Shown: positions 1 through 8,442 of the stretch, in pieces
How positions within the stretch are numbered: position 1 is the first letter of the stretch
Layout: every line of letters begins with the position of its first letter
Assembly (NCBI GenBank): GCA_024279945.1
Contig: JAJRRA010000031.1
Span: 1 to 44,122, forward strand
Source of the DNA: Gammaproteobacteria bacterium
Lineage (GTDB): Bacteria; Pseudomonadota; Gammaproteobacteria; Xanthomonadales; SZUA-36
Direction: 5' to 3'
DNA: 44,122 nucleotides
The notes under the pieces: generated by a model
The model's input: only the letters and a program-made list of their open reading frames with translations
Told to the model about the DNA's origin: nothing
Databases searched by the model: none
Position numbers and translations under genes: made by a program

Positions 1-129
1 CGTTTGAGCTCCGATGCCACAGACTATGACATAACGGGTGCGATGTACGTTAACGGCGATGGTAATGAGATTACTCCGTGCTATTTATTTGGCAGGGATC
101 TGTTTTGGCTATTGACACGGGCTGGCTAA
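1..129 (+). CDS. C-terminal fragment of a possible short-chain dehydrogenase/reductase (partial, 5' end outside window)
   Basis: Frame 1 is open from the left edge to TAA at 127-129. It contains a stretch reading SSDATDYDITGAMYVNGDG, which resembles the conserved end of short-chain dehydrogenases (S-D-A-x-x-x-x-T-G-x-x-x-x-V-D-G-G). The last 15 or so residues (CYLFGRDLFWLLTRAG) do not look like that family. The stop lies one base before a repeat element, so the natural C-terminus may have been replaced. The evidence is short, and this could also be a chance open frame. Confidence 0.4.
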   Translation, partial: RLSSDATDYDITGAMYVNGDGNEITPCYLFGRDLFWLLTRAG

Positions 130-130
130 T

Positions 131-253
131 GGGTGACCCCTGTCCGGAGCGCGAAGCGGTTTCAGCCTGGTTTATGGCCCATTTTTACAAAGCGTGCCGT
201 TTTCAGAACCCGCTCCGCCAGTTCGATGGGGTCAGGTTCGGGAACCTGACCCC
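131..253 (-). repeat. REPIN-like repeat element (copy 1), inverted relative to the copy at 1991-2122
   Basis: It starts with a degraded palindrome half (GGGTGACCCC, 131-140), followed by flank F1 (GTCCGGAGCGCGAAGCGG and on to about 175). Next comes flank F2 in reverse (AACCCGCTCCGCCAGTTCGATG) and a complete palindrome at 228-253: the 12-base arm GGGGTCAGGTTC, a 2-base loop and the reverse complement arm. The same P-F1-F2-P order, reverse complemented, occurs at 1991-2122. Confidence 0.85.
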
Positions 254-261
254 GGCGTTAC

Positions 262-328
262 ACAAAGCGTGCCGTTTTCAGAACCCGCTCCGCCAGTTCG
301 ATGGGGTCAGGTTCGGGAACCTGACCCC
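262..328 (-). repeat. Partial tandem duplication of the repeat (F2 flank plus palindrome)
   Basis: Bases 187-253 are repeated almost exactly at 262-328, a period of 75 bases. The copy holds the F2 flank and a complete GGGGTCAGGTTC palindrome at 303-328. The palindrome ends 4 bases before the murU stop codon (333-335), so in the murU mRNA it would form a hairpin just after the stop and may act as a 3' stabiliser or weak terminator. Confidence 0.85.
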
Positions 329-332
329 TGCT

Positions 333-1963
<1,631 letters not shown>

Positions 1964-1990
1964 TTCTCTGTGGCTGTGAATCGTAAAGCC

Positions 1991-2122
1991 GGGGTCAGGT
2001 TCTGCGAACCTGACCCCATCGAACTGGCGGAGCGGGTTACGTTACTGAAATGCTGAATAGAATGATCGATAAACCAAACTGATCCCGCTTCGCGCTTCGG
2101 ACAGGTTCGGGAACCTGACCCC
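1991..2122 (+). repeat. REPIN-like repeat element (copy 2), P-F2-F1'-P
   Basis: A complete palindrome lies at 1991-2017 (12-base arms GGGGTCAGGTTC and its complement, TGC loop). It is followed by flank F2 (CATCGAACTGGCGGAGCGGG), about 30 intervening bases, the reverse of flank F1 (CCCGCTTCGCGCTTCGGAC), and a degraded palindrome at 2099-2122. Two inverted palindromes about 100 bases apart form a REPIN-like unit. No REP-associated transposase is visible in this window. Confidence 0.85.
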
Positions 2123-2135
2123 GACTTTACTGGAA

Positions 2136-2172
2136 TTGGAATCAAATAGTACTTATATGGTACGATATAAAA
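2136..2172 (+). promoter_or_regulatory. Candidate promoter/operator of the Rrf2-suf operon
   Basis: Immediately upstream of the Rrf2 start is an AT-rich stretch containing an imperfect dyad: ATAGTAC (2146-2152), 7 bases, GTACGAT (2160-2166), with one mismatch. A TTGGAA (2136-2141) and TACGAT/GATATA near 2161-2169 could serve as -35 and -10, although the spacing (19) is loose. There is no recognisable ribosome-binding site between the dyad and the ATG at 2173, so the first gene may be leaderless. Autoregulation by the Rrf2 protein at this dyad is inference. Confidence 0.35.
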
Positions 2173-2619
2173 ATGCTCAGAATTTCGAAATTGACCGACT
2201 ACGCCATCCTGATGATGGTTGAACTGGCCCGGGATGGCGAAATGCTGAGTGCAAATGTTCTGGCTGAACGGGTGAGTGTGGAAATTCCCACTGCCAGCAA
2301 GGTGCTGAAGTTATTGTCGGGTTCAGGCTTGCTTGAATCCTACCGCGGCTCCAGCGGCGGGTACTGCGTCAGTCGCAAAGCAGGTGAAATCAGCGTGGCG
2401 GAGGTGATAGCAGCTATCGAAGGTCCGATTGCCATGACCGAGTGCAGTGTCGAAGAAGGACTGTGCAGCCAGGAAGATAACTGTGGCTTGCGGGGAAACT
2501 GGCAGCGCATCAGCGTGGCCGTGGCTCGCGCACTGCAGGAAGTCAGCCTGGCGGAAATGTCAGTGCCAATGAAAATCACCCGTAATCCACTGAACATCAC
2601 GACTTTGAATACACGGTAA
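2173..2619 (+). CDS. Rrf2-family Fe-S cluster-sensing regulator of the SUF operon
   Basis: A 148-residue Rrf2/IscR-family protein. Residues 1-65 form the winged helix (MLRISKLTDYAILMMVELA through the wing GSSGGY). Three cysteines, C91, C98 and C104, sit in the ECSVEEGLCSQEDNC segment, the place where IscR binds its Fe-S cluster. It heads the operon with sufB 21 bases downstream, matching the SUF-associated regulators of Xanthomonas-like bacteria. The likely role is to repress or activate suf according to cluster status. The upstream dyad at 2146-2166 is a possible binding site. The C-terminal tail after residue 135 is short and has no known motif. Confidence 0.88.
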   Translation: MLRISKLTDYAILMMVELARDGEMLSANVLAERVSVEIPTASKVLKLLSGSGLLESYRGSSGGYCVSRKAGEISVAEVIAAIEGPIAMTECSVEEGLCSQEDNCGLRGNWQRISVAVARALQEVSLAEMSVPMKITRNPLNITTLNTR

Positions 2620-2640
2620 GTTACAGGACTAAACAGGCCA

Positions 2641-4167
2641 ATGAGTAATCAACAAAACCCGGTAGATTCCACCTCGACCCAGGCTTCGCCTGCCGATGCA
2701 CCCTCTGTCGGTTCGGCAACTGCCAATTCATCTACCGTAGATCATTTCGTACAGCAGAAGTACAAGCATGGTTTTGTCACCGACATCGAGTCTGAGACCG
2801 TGCCGCCAGGCCTGGATGAAGACATTGTCCGCTGGATTTCGGCACGCAAGGAAGAGCCCCAGTGGTTGCTGGACTGGCGGCTGGAGGCTTTTCAGCGCTG
2901 GTTGAAAATGTCGCCGCCGGACTGGGCCCACCTTAAAATTGACCCCGTTGATTTCCAGGCCATTTCTTATTTTTCAGCACCCAAATCGGATGAGGACCGT
3001 CCCAAGAGTCTGGATGAGGTTGATCCCAAGTTGCTGGAAACCTATGAAAAGCTGGGTGTTCCGCTGCATGAACGGGCCAAACTGGCTGGTGTCGTGGCTG
3101 TTGATGTGGTCTTTGACTCGGTTTCGGTCGGCACCACATTTCGTAAGGAACTGAAGAAAGCCGGAGTGATTTTCTGTTCTTTCTCTGAAGCGGTGCATGA
3201 TTACCCGGATCTGGTCAAAAAATACCTCGGCACGGTCGTGCCCTCGCGCGATAATTTTTTTGCGGCCCTCAATTCCGCCGTGTTTTCAGACGGCAGTTTC
3301 GTGTTCATTCCCAAGGGTGTGCGCTGCCCGATGGAACTGAGCACCTATTTCCGCATCAACGCCGCCGAGACCGGCCAGTTTGAGCGCACCCTGATCATCG
3401 CTGAAGAAGACGCCCACGTGAGTTACCTCGAAGGCTGCACGGCGCCCATGCGTGACGAAAACCAATTGCATGCCGCCGTGGTGGAACTGGTGGTCATGGA
3501 TGATGCGAGTATCAAGTATTCGACCGTGCAGAACTGGTACCCGGGCGATGAGAACGGCGTGGGCGGTATCTACAACTTTGTTACCAAGCGGGGCGATTGC
3601 CGTGGTGACCGTTCCCGGATTTCATGGACCCAGGTCGAGACCGGTTCTGCGATCACCTGGAAGTATCCATCCTGTATTTTGCGCGGCGATAGTTCTGTGG
3701 GTGAGTTCTACTCGGTGGCGCTGACCAATAATTACCAGCAGGCCGATACCGGCACCAAGATGATTCACATCGGCCCGAATACGCGCAGCAAGATCATCTC
3801 CAAGGGCATCTCGGCCGGGCGTGGACAGAACGCCTATCGTGGCCTGGTGCGAATTGCTAAAGGTGCGGAGAATGCCCGCAATTACACGCAGTGCGATTCG
3901 ATGCTGATTGGGAAAAATTGCGGTGCACACACCTTTCCCTACATCGAGGTCAGTAATCCCACGGCAAAGCTGGAACATGAGGCGACCACCTCGCGAATCG
4001 GCGAGGATCAACTGTTTTATTGCCTCCAACGGGGCATGTCGGAGGAAGATGCGGTATCCCTGATCGTAGATGGATTCTGCAAGCAGGTATTTCGGGAGTT
4101 GCCGATGGAATTTGCGGTGGAAGCGAAGGCCTTATTGGAAGTCAGCCTGGAAGGTGCTGTTGGATAG
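2641..4167 (+). CDS. sufB: Fe-S cluster scaffold protein SufB
   Basis: A 508-residue protein closely resembling SufB throughout: [61 protein letters not shown] and [12 protein letters not shown] are all conserved. Cys427 in [12 protein letters not shown] is the likely cluster/sulfur-accepting cysteine, corresponding as I recall to Cys405 of E. coli. SufB binds SufD and two SufC ATPases in the cytosolic SufBC2D scaffold, where sulfur from SufS is assembled into clusters. The first 30 residues are low-complexity Ser/Thr/Ala-rich and not conserved. Second gene of the operon, with a hairpin repeat between it and sufC. Confidence 0.96.
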   Translation: MSNQQNPVDSTSTQASPADAPSVGSATANSSTVDHFVQQKYKHGFVTDIESETVPPGLDEDIVRWISARKEEPQWLLDWRLEAFQRWLKMSPPDWAHLKIDPVDFQAISYFSAPKSDEDRPKSLDEVDPKLLETYEKLGVPLHERAKLAGVVAVDVVFDSVSVGTTFRKELKKAGVIFCSFSEAVHDYPDLVKKYLGTVVPSRDNFFAALNSAVFSDGSFVFIPKGVRCPMELSTYFRINAAETGQFERTLIIAEEDAHVSYLEGCTAPMRDENQLHAAVVELVVMDDASIKYSTVQNWYPGDENGVGGIYNFVTKRGDCRGDRSRISWTQVETGSAITWKYPSCILRGDSSVGEFYSVALTNNYQQADTGTKMIHIGPNTRSKIISKGISAGRGQNAYRGLVRIAKGAENARNYTQCDSMLIGKNCGAHTFPYIEVSNPTAKLEHEATTSRIGEDQLFYCLQRGMSEEDAVSLIVDGFCKQVFRELPMEFAVEAKALLEVSLEGAVG

Positions 4168-4176
4168 GAATCAACC

Positions 4177-4207
4177 GGGGTCAGAGTAAGTTTTTTACTC
4201 TGACCCC
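4177..4207. repeat. Variant palindrome in the sufB-sufC gap
   Basis: The 13-base arm GGGGTCAGAGTAA (4177-4189), a 5-base loop and the exact reverse complement TTACTCTGACCCC (4195-4207) lie 9 bases after the sufB stop and 23 bases before the sufC start. It belongs to the same GGGGTCAG family, with AGAGTAA in place of GTTC. In the mRNA it would form a stable hairpin without a U-tract. It could tune sufC expression or protect the sufB transcript. Confidence 0.85.
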
Positions 4208-4230
4208 AAAAGGAATCAAAAGGAAAGAAA

Positions 4231-5010
4231 ATGATGCTGGAAATCAAGAATCTTCATGCTACGGTGGGTGGAAAGGCCATCCTGAAAGGGCTGGATCTCA
4301 CCATCGAAGCCGGGGAAATCCATGCCATTATGGGGCCGAACGGTGCTGGAAAGAGTACCCTGGGTAACGTGATCTCCGGCCGTGAGGGCTATGAGGTGAC
4401 GCAGGGTGAAGTGCTTTTTAATGGCAATAATCTGTTGGAACTCGAACCGGAAGAACGCGCCTGTGAAGGTATTTTCCTGGCCTTCCAGTACCCGGTGGAA
4501 ATCCCGGGTGTCAATAACACTTACTTCCTGCGTGCGGCCCTGAATGCTCAGCGCAAATATCGTGGTGAGCCTGAACTGGATTCCATGCAATTTTTGAAAT
4601 TGGTGCGCGAGAAACTGGAAATCCTGCACATCAGCGATGACCTGTTGCGCCGGTCGGTCAACGAAGGATTCTCCGGGGGCGAGAAAAAGCGCAATGAGAT
4701 TTTCCAGATGGCGGTACTGGAGCCTTCACTGGCGATTCTGGATGAAACGGACTCCGGACTCGATATTGACGCATTGCGCCTGGTGGCCAGGGGTGTGAAC
4801 CGACTGCGCAGTGAGGACCGCGCCATGATCGTAATTACCCATTACCAGCGTTTGCTGGATCATATCGTGCCCGACAGGGTTCATGTGCTGGCGGATGGAA
4901 AAATTGTCGCCAGCGGCGATGCGGATCTGGCCCTCAAGCTGGAGGAACAGGGCTATGCCTGGCTTGACCGGGGTGGTATTCAGTCGCTTGATATCGATTT
5001 AAAGGCGTGA
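4231..5010 (+). CDS. sufC: SUF system ABC-type ATPase SufC
   Basis: A 259-residue ABC ATPase. The Walker A motif GPNGAGKST is at residues 35-43, the ABC signature is FSGGEKKRNE, the Walker B is LAILDETDSGLDID, and the switch His is in VITHYQRLLD. The signature and the TDSGLDID form are characteristic of SufC, a soluble subunit of the SufBC2D scaffold and not a transporter. Two adjacent ATGs (4231, 4234) follow the site AAAGGAAAG. It is 13 bases from sufD and clearly in the same operon. Confidence 0.96.
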   Translation: MMLEIKNLHATVGGKAILKGLDLTIEAGEIHAIMGPNGAGKSTLGNVISGREGYEVTQGEVLFNGNNLLELEPEERACEGIFLAFQYPVEIPGVNNTYFLRAALNAQRKYRGEPELDSMQFLKLVREKLEILHISDDLLRRSVNEGFSGGEKKRNEIFQMAVLEPSLAILDETDSGLDIDALRLVARGVNRLRSEDRAMIVITHYQRLLDHIVPDRVHVLADGKIVASGDADLALKLEEQGYAWLDRGGIQSLDIDLKA

Positions 5011-5023
5011 GAGGAATACCAAA

Positions 5024-6349
5024 ATGAGCGCACTGGCCCAACAATGGAGCGAATCCCTTCGTTCCGCTACTCATCCTCAGGTTTTGCCGTGGCTGGATGC
5101 ACTGCGGCTTCGCGCCGTGGAGCAATTGACCAAGCATGGTTTGCCGCATCGCAAGGATGAAGATTGGAAGTACACGCCGCTGCGGGTGCTTGAACAGCTT
5201 GGCCCTGCAGTTGCAACAGGGGTCAGGGTCGAGAACCTGACCCCGGCCCCGGAACCTGAACTACCCGCTGCATTGATTGACAGTGCGGACTGTGTGATCC
5301 GTATTCATGACGGTGCTTTGGCGGGGACCGAGGGTGGCGATCAGCCCGGTGTGAGCGTTCTTTCGCTCAGCGAAGGCCTCGAGCAACACGAATCCCTGCT
5401 GCGCAAACACATTGAGTCCGTTGATATCAACGGCTCCGCCCAGGCTTTTGCTTCGCTCAACACGGCATCTCTGGACCAGGGACTGGTGATACACGTTAAG
5501 GAGCAAGCGGATGCCGGTACGGTATTGCTGCGCTGGACACTGTCCGGAACAGCCGATCCGTCGATTCACAACTTCCGCGTTTTCCTGTTACTGGGTGAAG
5601 GTTCGCGCATGCAGTTGGTGGAGCAGTACGAGAGCGCGGACCACGGCGGTAGCGCTCTCAATGTGGTATCACACTTTGATCTGGCCAGGGAAGCCGTTGT
5701 GGATCATTTGCTGCTGCAAAATGAGTCGGAAAACACCATCCTGATGAGTTCCACATACATTGAACAGGCCCAGGGCAGTCGCTACAACTATTCGGGTTTC
5801 GATCTCGGTGGCGGACTGGTGCGGCATGAATTGAAAACCGTGATGGCCGGGAGCGGAGCGCATGCGGCATTTGGCGGTGCTTTTGTACTGGATAATTCAA
5901 GGCATGTGGACAATCACATCAGCGTGGAGCATGCCGGCACCGCTTGCAGCAGCGATCAGTTCTTTCGTGGCGTACTCGGTGGGCGCAGCCGCGGTGTGTT
6001 CAACGGCAAGGCGCTGATCCGGCCCGGAGCCGATAAATCCAGCGTTCGGCAATCCAATGCCAACCTGCTGTTGTCTCCGCTGGCACAGATTGATACCAAG
6101 CCCGAGCTGGAAATATATGCCGATGAAGTTGAGGCCAGTCATGGCGCCACGGTGGGCCAGTTGGATGAAACCGCCATTTTTTACCTGCGTTCCCGCGGGC
6201 TCAGCGAGACCGAAGCAAAGCGCCTGCTGGTCGGCGCTTTTTGCCGCTCAGTCACCGACCGCCTGGAAAACCAGGAGTTGGCGGGGCGTATTGCTGAGCT
6301 TATCGACCAGGCCATGCCCAGTTACGAAAGCCGGGGTCAGGTTCTGTGA
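5024..6349 (+). CDS. sufD: Fe-S cluster assembly protein SufD, with repeat-derived segments
   Basis: A 441-residue SufD. DEDWKYTPL (residues 45-53) is the conserved N-terminal motif. The C-terminal beta-helix includes HVDNHISVEH, RGVFNGKALIRPGADK and VEASHGATVGQLDETAIFYLRSRG. SufD pairs with SufB in the scaffold and is needed for iron entry. Residues 66-74 (GVRVENLTP) are encoded by a complete GGGGTCAG-family repeat sitting in frame in the variable segment after the DEDWKYTPL motif. The last six residues (SRGQVL) and the stop codon come from another repeat copy. The core fold motifs are intact, so the protein is probably functional. Confidence 0.94.
   Translation: MSALAQQWSESLRSATHPQVLPWLDALRLRAVEQLTKHGLPHRKDEDWKYTPLRVLEQLGPAVATGVRVENLTPAPEPELPAALIDSADCVIRIHDGALAGTEGGDQPGVSVLSLSEGLEQHESLLRKHIESVDINGSAQAFASLNTASLDQGLVIHVKEQADAGTVLLRWTLSGTADPSIHNFRVFLLLGEGSRMQLVEQYESADHGGSALNVVSHFDLAREAVVDHLLLQNESENTILMSSTYIEQAQGSRYNYSGFDLGGGLVRHELKTVMAGSGAHAAFGGAFVLDNSRHVDNHISVEHAGTACSSDQFFRGVLGGRSRGVFNGKALIRPGADKSSVRQSNANLLLSPLAQIDTKPELEIYADEVEASHGATVGQLDETAIFYLRSRGLSETEAKRLLVGAFCRSVTDRLENQELAGRIAELIDQAMPSYESRGQVL
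5219..5244. repeat. GGGGTCAG-family palindrome inserted in frame inside sufD
   Basis: A 26-base palindrome: arm GGGGTCAGGGTC, loop GA, arm GAACCTGACCCC, with one mismatch in the stem. It starts exactly on a codon boundary (codon 66) and is read through as GVRVENLTP. The surrounding segment is a variable Pro/Glu-rich linker of SufD. Confidence 0.88.
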
Positions 6350-6470
6350 ACCTGACCCCAGTCCGGAGCGCGAAGCGGTGTCAGCCTGGTTTGACGCTCA
6401 TGATTACAGGCCGGGGTCAGGTTCATGGAACCTGACCCCCGTTCGGAGCGCGAAGCGATGTCAGTCCAGT
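6333..6470. repeat. Two repeat units spanning the sufD-sufS junction
   Basis: Palindromes lie at 6333-6359 and 6413-6439, each with 12-base arms and a 3-base loop. Each is followed by flank F1 (GTCCGGAGCGCGAAGCGG and GTTCGGAGCGCGAAGCGA). The sufD TGA (6347-6349) lies in the loop/right arm of the first palindrome. The second F1 flank contributes the GGAG and the ATG of sufS. The whole intergenic region is therefore repeat-derived. Confidence 0.88.
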
Positions 6471-7684
6471 TTAACGTCGAGAAGGTCCGCCATGATTTCC
6501 CCATCCTGACCCGGCAGGTGCATGGCAAACCGCTGGTGTATTTCGACAATGCCGCATCGGTCCAGCGTCCGCTCGCCGTGATCGAGGCCACGGATGATTT
6601 CTACCGCATGCACAACGCCAATGTCCATCGCGGCGTCCACCTGCTTAGCCAGGAAGCGACCGATCTGTACGAGGCGGCGCGCCGGGGATTGACCCGTTTC
6701 ATCAATGCCCCTTCGGAACGGGAAGTGATTTTTACCCGTGGCACGACCGAATCCATCAACCTGGTGGCACAGAGTTTTCTGCGGCCTCGAATCGGCCCGG
6801 GCGATGAAATCCTGATCACCCACATGGAGCACCATTCCAATATCGTTCCCTGGCAGATGCTGTGCGAACAGACCGGCGCCAGCCTGAAAGTCGCACCGAT
6901 CAACCAGCGTGGCGAACTGGAACTGGACGCACTGGAAAACATGCTGTCCGAACGGGTAAAGTTGCTGGGTATCGTGCATGTTTCAAATGCGCTGGGTACC
7001 GTGAACCCGATTGAGAAAGTGGTTCAAATGGCGAAACGATTCGACATCCCGGTGCTGGTGGACGGTGCACAGGCCATGCCGCACCAACAGGTGGACGTGC
7101 AGGCGCTGGGCTGCGATTTTTATGCCCTGTCCGGCCACAAGATGTATGGCCCCACCGGGATCGGCGCGTTGTGGGCGCGTGAGCAGATTCTGGAAGACAT
7201 GCCGCCCTGGCAGGGCGGCGGTGAAATGATCACCAAGGTAACCTTCAATGAGACCATCTACAATGAGCTGCCAGCCAAGTTCGAGGCCGGCACCCCGAAC
7301 ATTGCCGGTGGCGTTGGCCTGGGGGCTGCTATTGAATACCTGACCGGCCTGGGCATGGATGCCATATCAGTCCACGAAGCCACGATACTGGAAGCGGCCA
7401 CCGCGAAACTGTCCGCCGTTGATGGCCTGCGCATTATCGGCACCGCGGCTCACAAGGCCGGTGTCATCAGCTTCACGCTGGGTGACATTCACCCCCACGA
7501 CCTGGGCACAGTGATCGATCACCACGGTGTCGCATTGCGCACCGGGCACCACTGCGCGATGCCGGTCATGCAGTTCTTCAAAGTCCCGGCCACCGCCCGG
7601 GTTTCCTTCGGTCTCTACAACACGCTGGAGGAAGTAGACATCCTCATTGATGCACTGGAACAATCCCGCGAAATGTTCAGTTAA
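6458..7684 (+). CDS. sufS: Cysteine desulfurase SufS
   Basis: A 408-residue class V aminotransferase-fold desulfurase from the start chosen here. The PLP lysine is K228 in SGHKMYGPTG and the catalytic cysteine is C366 in RTGHHCAMP. Both are offset by two from E. coli SufS (K226, C364). An upstream in-frame ATG at 6425 would add MEPDPRSEREA, which is pure repeat sequence, so 6458 is preferred; GGAG at 6445-6448 is well spaced for it. SufS takes sulfur from cysteine as an active-site persulfide. The usual sulfur shuttle SufE or SufU is not encoded nearby. Confidence 0.95.
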   Translation: MSVQFNVEKVRHDFPILTRQVHGKPLVYFDNAASVQRPLAVIEATDDFYRMHNANVHRGVHLLSQEATDLYEAARRGLTRFINAPSEREVIFTRGTTESINLVAQSFLRPRIGPGDEILITHMEHHSNIVPWQMLCEQTGASLKVAPINQRGELELDALENMLSERVKLLGIVHVSNALGTVNPIEKVVQMAKRFDIPVLVDGAQAMPHQQVDVQALGCDFYALSGHKMYGPTGIGALWAREQILEDMPPWQGGGEMITKVTFNETIYNELPAKFEAGTPNIAGGVGLGAAIEYLTGLGMDAISVHEATILEAATAKLSAVDGLRIIGTAAHKAGVISFTLGDIHPHDLGTVIDHHGVALRTGHHCAMPVMQFFKVPATARVSFGLYNTLEEVDILIDALEQSREMFS

Positions 7685-7688
7685 AAAA

Positions 7689-7865
7689 GGGGGTAAAGTG
7701 CCAGAGTGGGCTGACATAAATGGGAGCATTTGGCTTACTTGTTTTTTGGTAATCACGCCAGGGCACGGCAATGTGCATACCAGGGTTTAATTTGCCAGCA
7801 AATATCCGTAATCCTGTGTCAAATCGGCAGAACGCCCTTTGACTCTGACACTTGACTCTGACCCC
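7689..7865. repeat. Degraded repeat pair downstream of sufS
   Basis: The left end reads GGGGGTAAAGTGCCAGAGTGGGC (7689-7711, quoted here as related halves GGGGGTA and AAGTGCCAGAGT). The right end, at 7834-7865, is its approximate reverse complement and contains GACTCTGACACTTGACTCTG followed by ACCCC. About 120 non-coding bases lie between. It looks like the two ends of a decayed GGGGTCAGAGT-type element. No gene is visible in 7685-7964. Confidence 0.55.
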
Positions 7866-7964
7866 CTAACTTCCTACCACCGTCAACACCGGAATCATTG
7901 CTCACATTGCGCTATAGTAACGTGCTCTGTTGTACCGTCAGGCACCTGCCTCAGCAAGGTAATA

Positions 7965-8354
7965 ATGAATATCACTTCCGTCAAAAGATGGTCAAAAATC
8001 AGCCTGAGGACACTCCATTTACTGGCCATCGCTGGTGTAGGTGGCGGTATTTTATTTGGCCTGGATAAAGATTTATGGATCAACTACTGGTGGCTGGCCC
8101 TGGCCTCCGGTGTTTTGATGACCTTGATGGACATCGTGGCAAACCCGGTCTGGGTTGTTCAGATCCGGGGAGTTGCGATCACCTTGAAACTGATTCTGCT
8201 TGCATTGCTGGGTAGCATTCCGGGTTGGGACAGCTACCTGCTGGTAATTATCATTGTTATTTCTGCTGTGATTTCACACGCTCCCGGCAAGCTTCGGTAT
8301 TATTCCCTCTACCACCGCCGGGTGATCAATTCCAGCAACGACACAAAGGGCTGA
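7965..8354 (+). CDS. Small membrane protein of unknown function
   Basis: 129 residues from the ATG at 7965, which has AAGG six bases upstream. A longer in-frame reading from 7839 starts inside the repeat remnant and has no membrane-protein character, so it was not used. At least three hydrophobic segments are visible (around LLAIAGVGGGILFGL, WWLALASGVLMTLMDIV and YLLVIIIVISAVISHA), with a basic N-terminus and a Tyr/Arg-rich C-terminal tail. I do not recognise the family with confidence. The neighbouring convergent gene is an NnrS-like membrane protein, so a respiratory or nitrogen-oxide context is possible but unproven. Confidence 0.7.
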   Translation: MNITSVKRWSKISLRTLHLLAIAGVGGGILFGLDKDLWINYWWLALASGVLMTLMDIVANPVWVVQIRGVAITLKLILLALLGSIPGWDSYLLVIIIVISAVISHAPGKLRYYSLYHRRVINSSNDTKG

Positions 8355-8386
8355 GGACGGACCGGGGAGTATCGGCCGCAAGCTGC

Positions 8387-8404
8387 CTCTTACAACTGTA
8401 AGAG
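8387..8404. terminator. Short perfect hairpin between convergent genes
   Basis: CTCTTACA (8387-8394), a 2-base loop and TGTAAGAG (8397-8404) form a perfect dyad between two convergent genes. No clear T-tract follows on either strand. It may be a weak bidirectional terminator or a protein-binding dyad. Confidence 0.3.
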
Positions 8405-8442
8405 CGCTTTTGGGCGCGACCGGGCTGAATAAAATGACAAGG

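Noticed and set aside
187-328. A two-copy tandem repeat of 67 bases that at first looks like a minimal CRISPR array
   Set aside because: The spacing is only 8 bases, the unit contains a dispersed palindrome seen elsewhere in the window, and there is no cas gene.
6425-6457. Upstream in-frame start for SufS
   Set aside because: The extra residues are repeat-encoded and not part of the family. The 6458 start gives 408 residues and K228/C366, matching the E. coli enzyme with an offset of two.
7839-7964. N-terminal extension of the small membrane protein
   Set aside because: It begins inside the degraded repeat and encodes a His/Cys-rich stretch unlike the hydrophobic body. A good ribosome-binding site precedes 7965.
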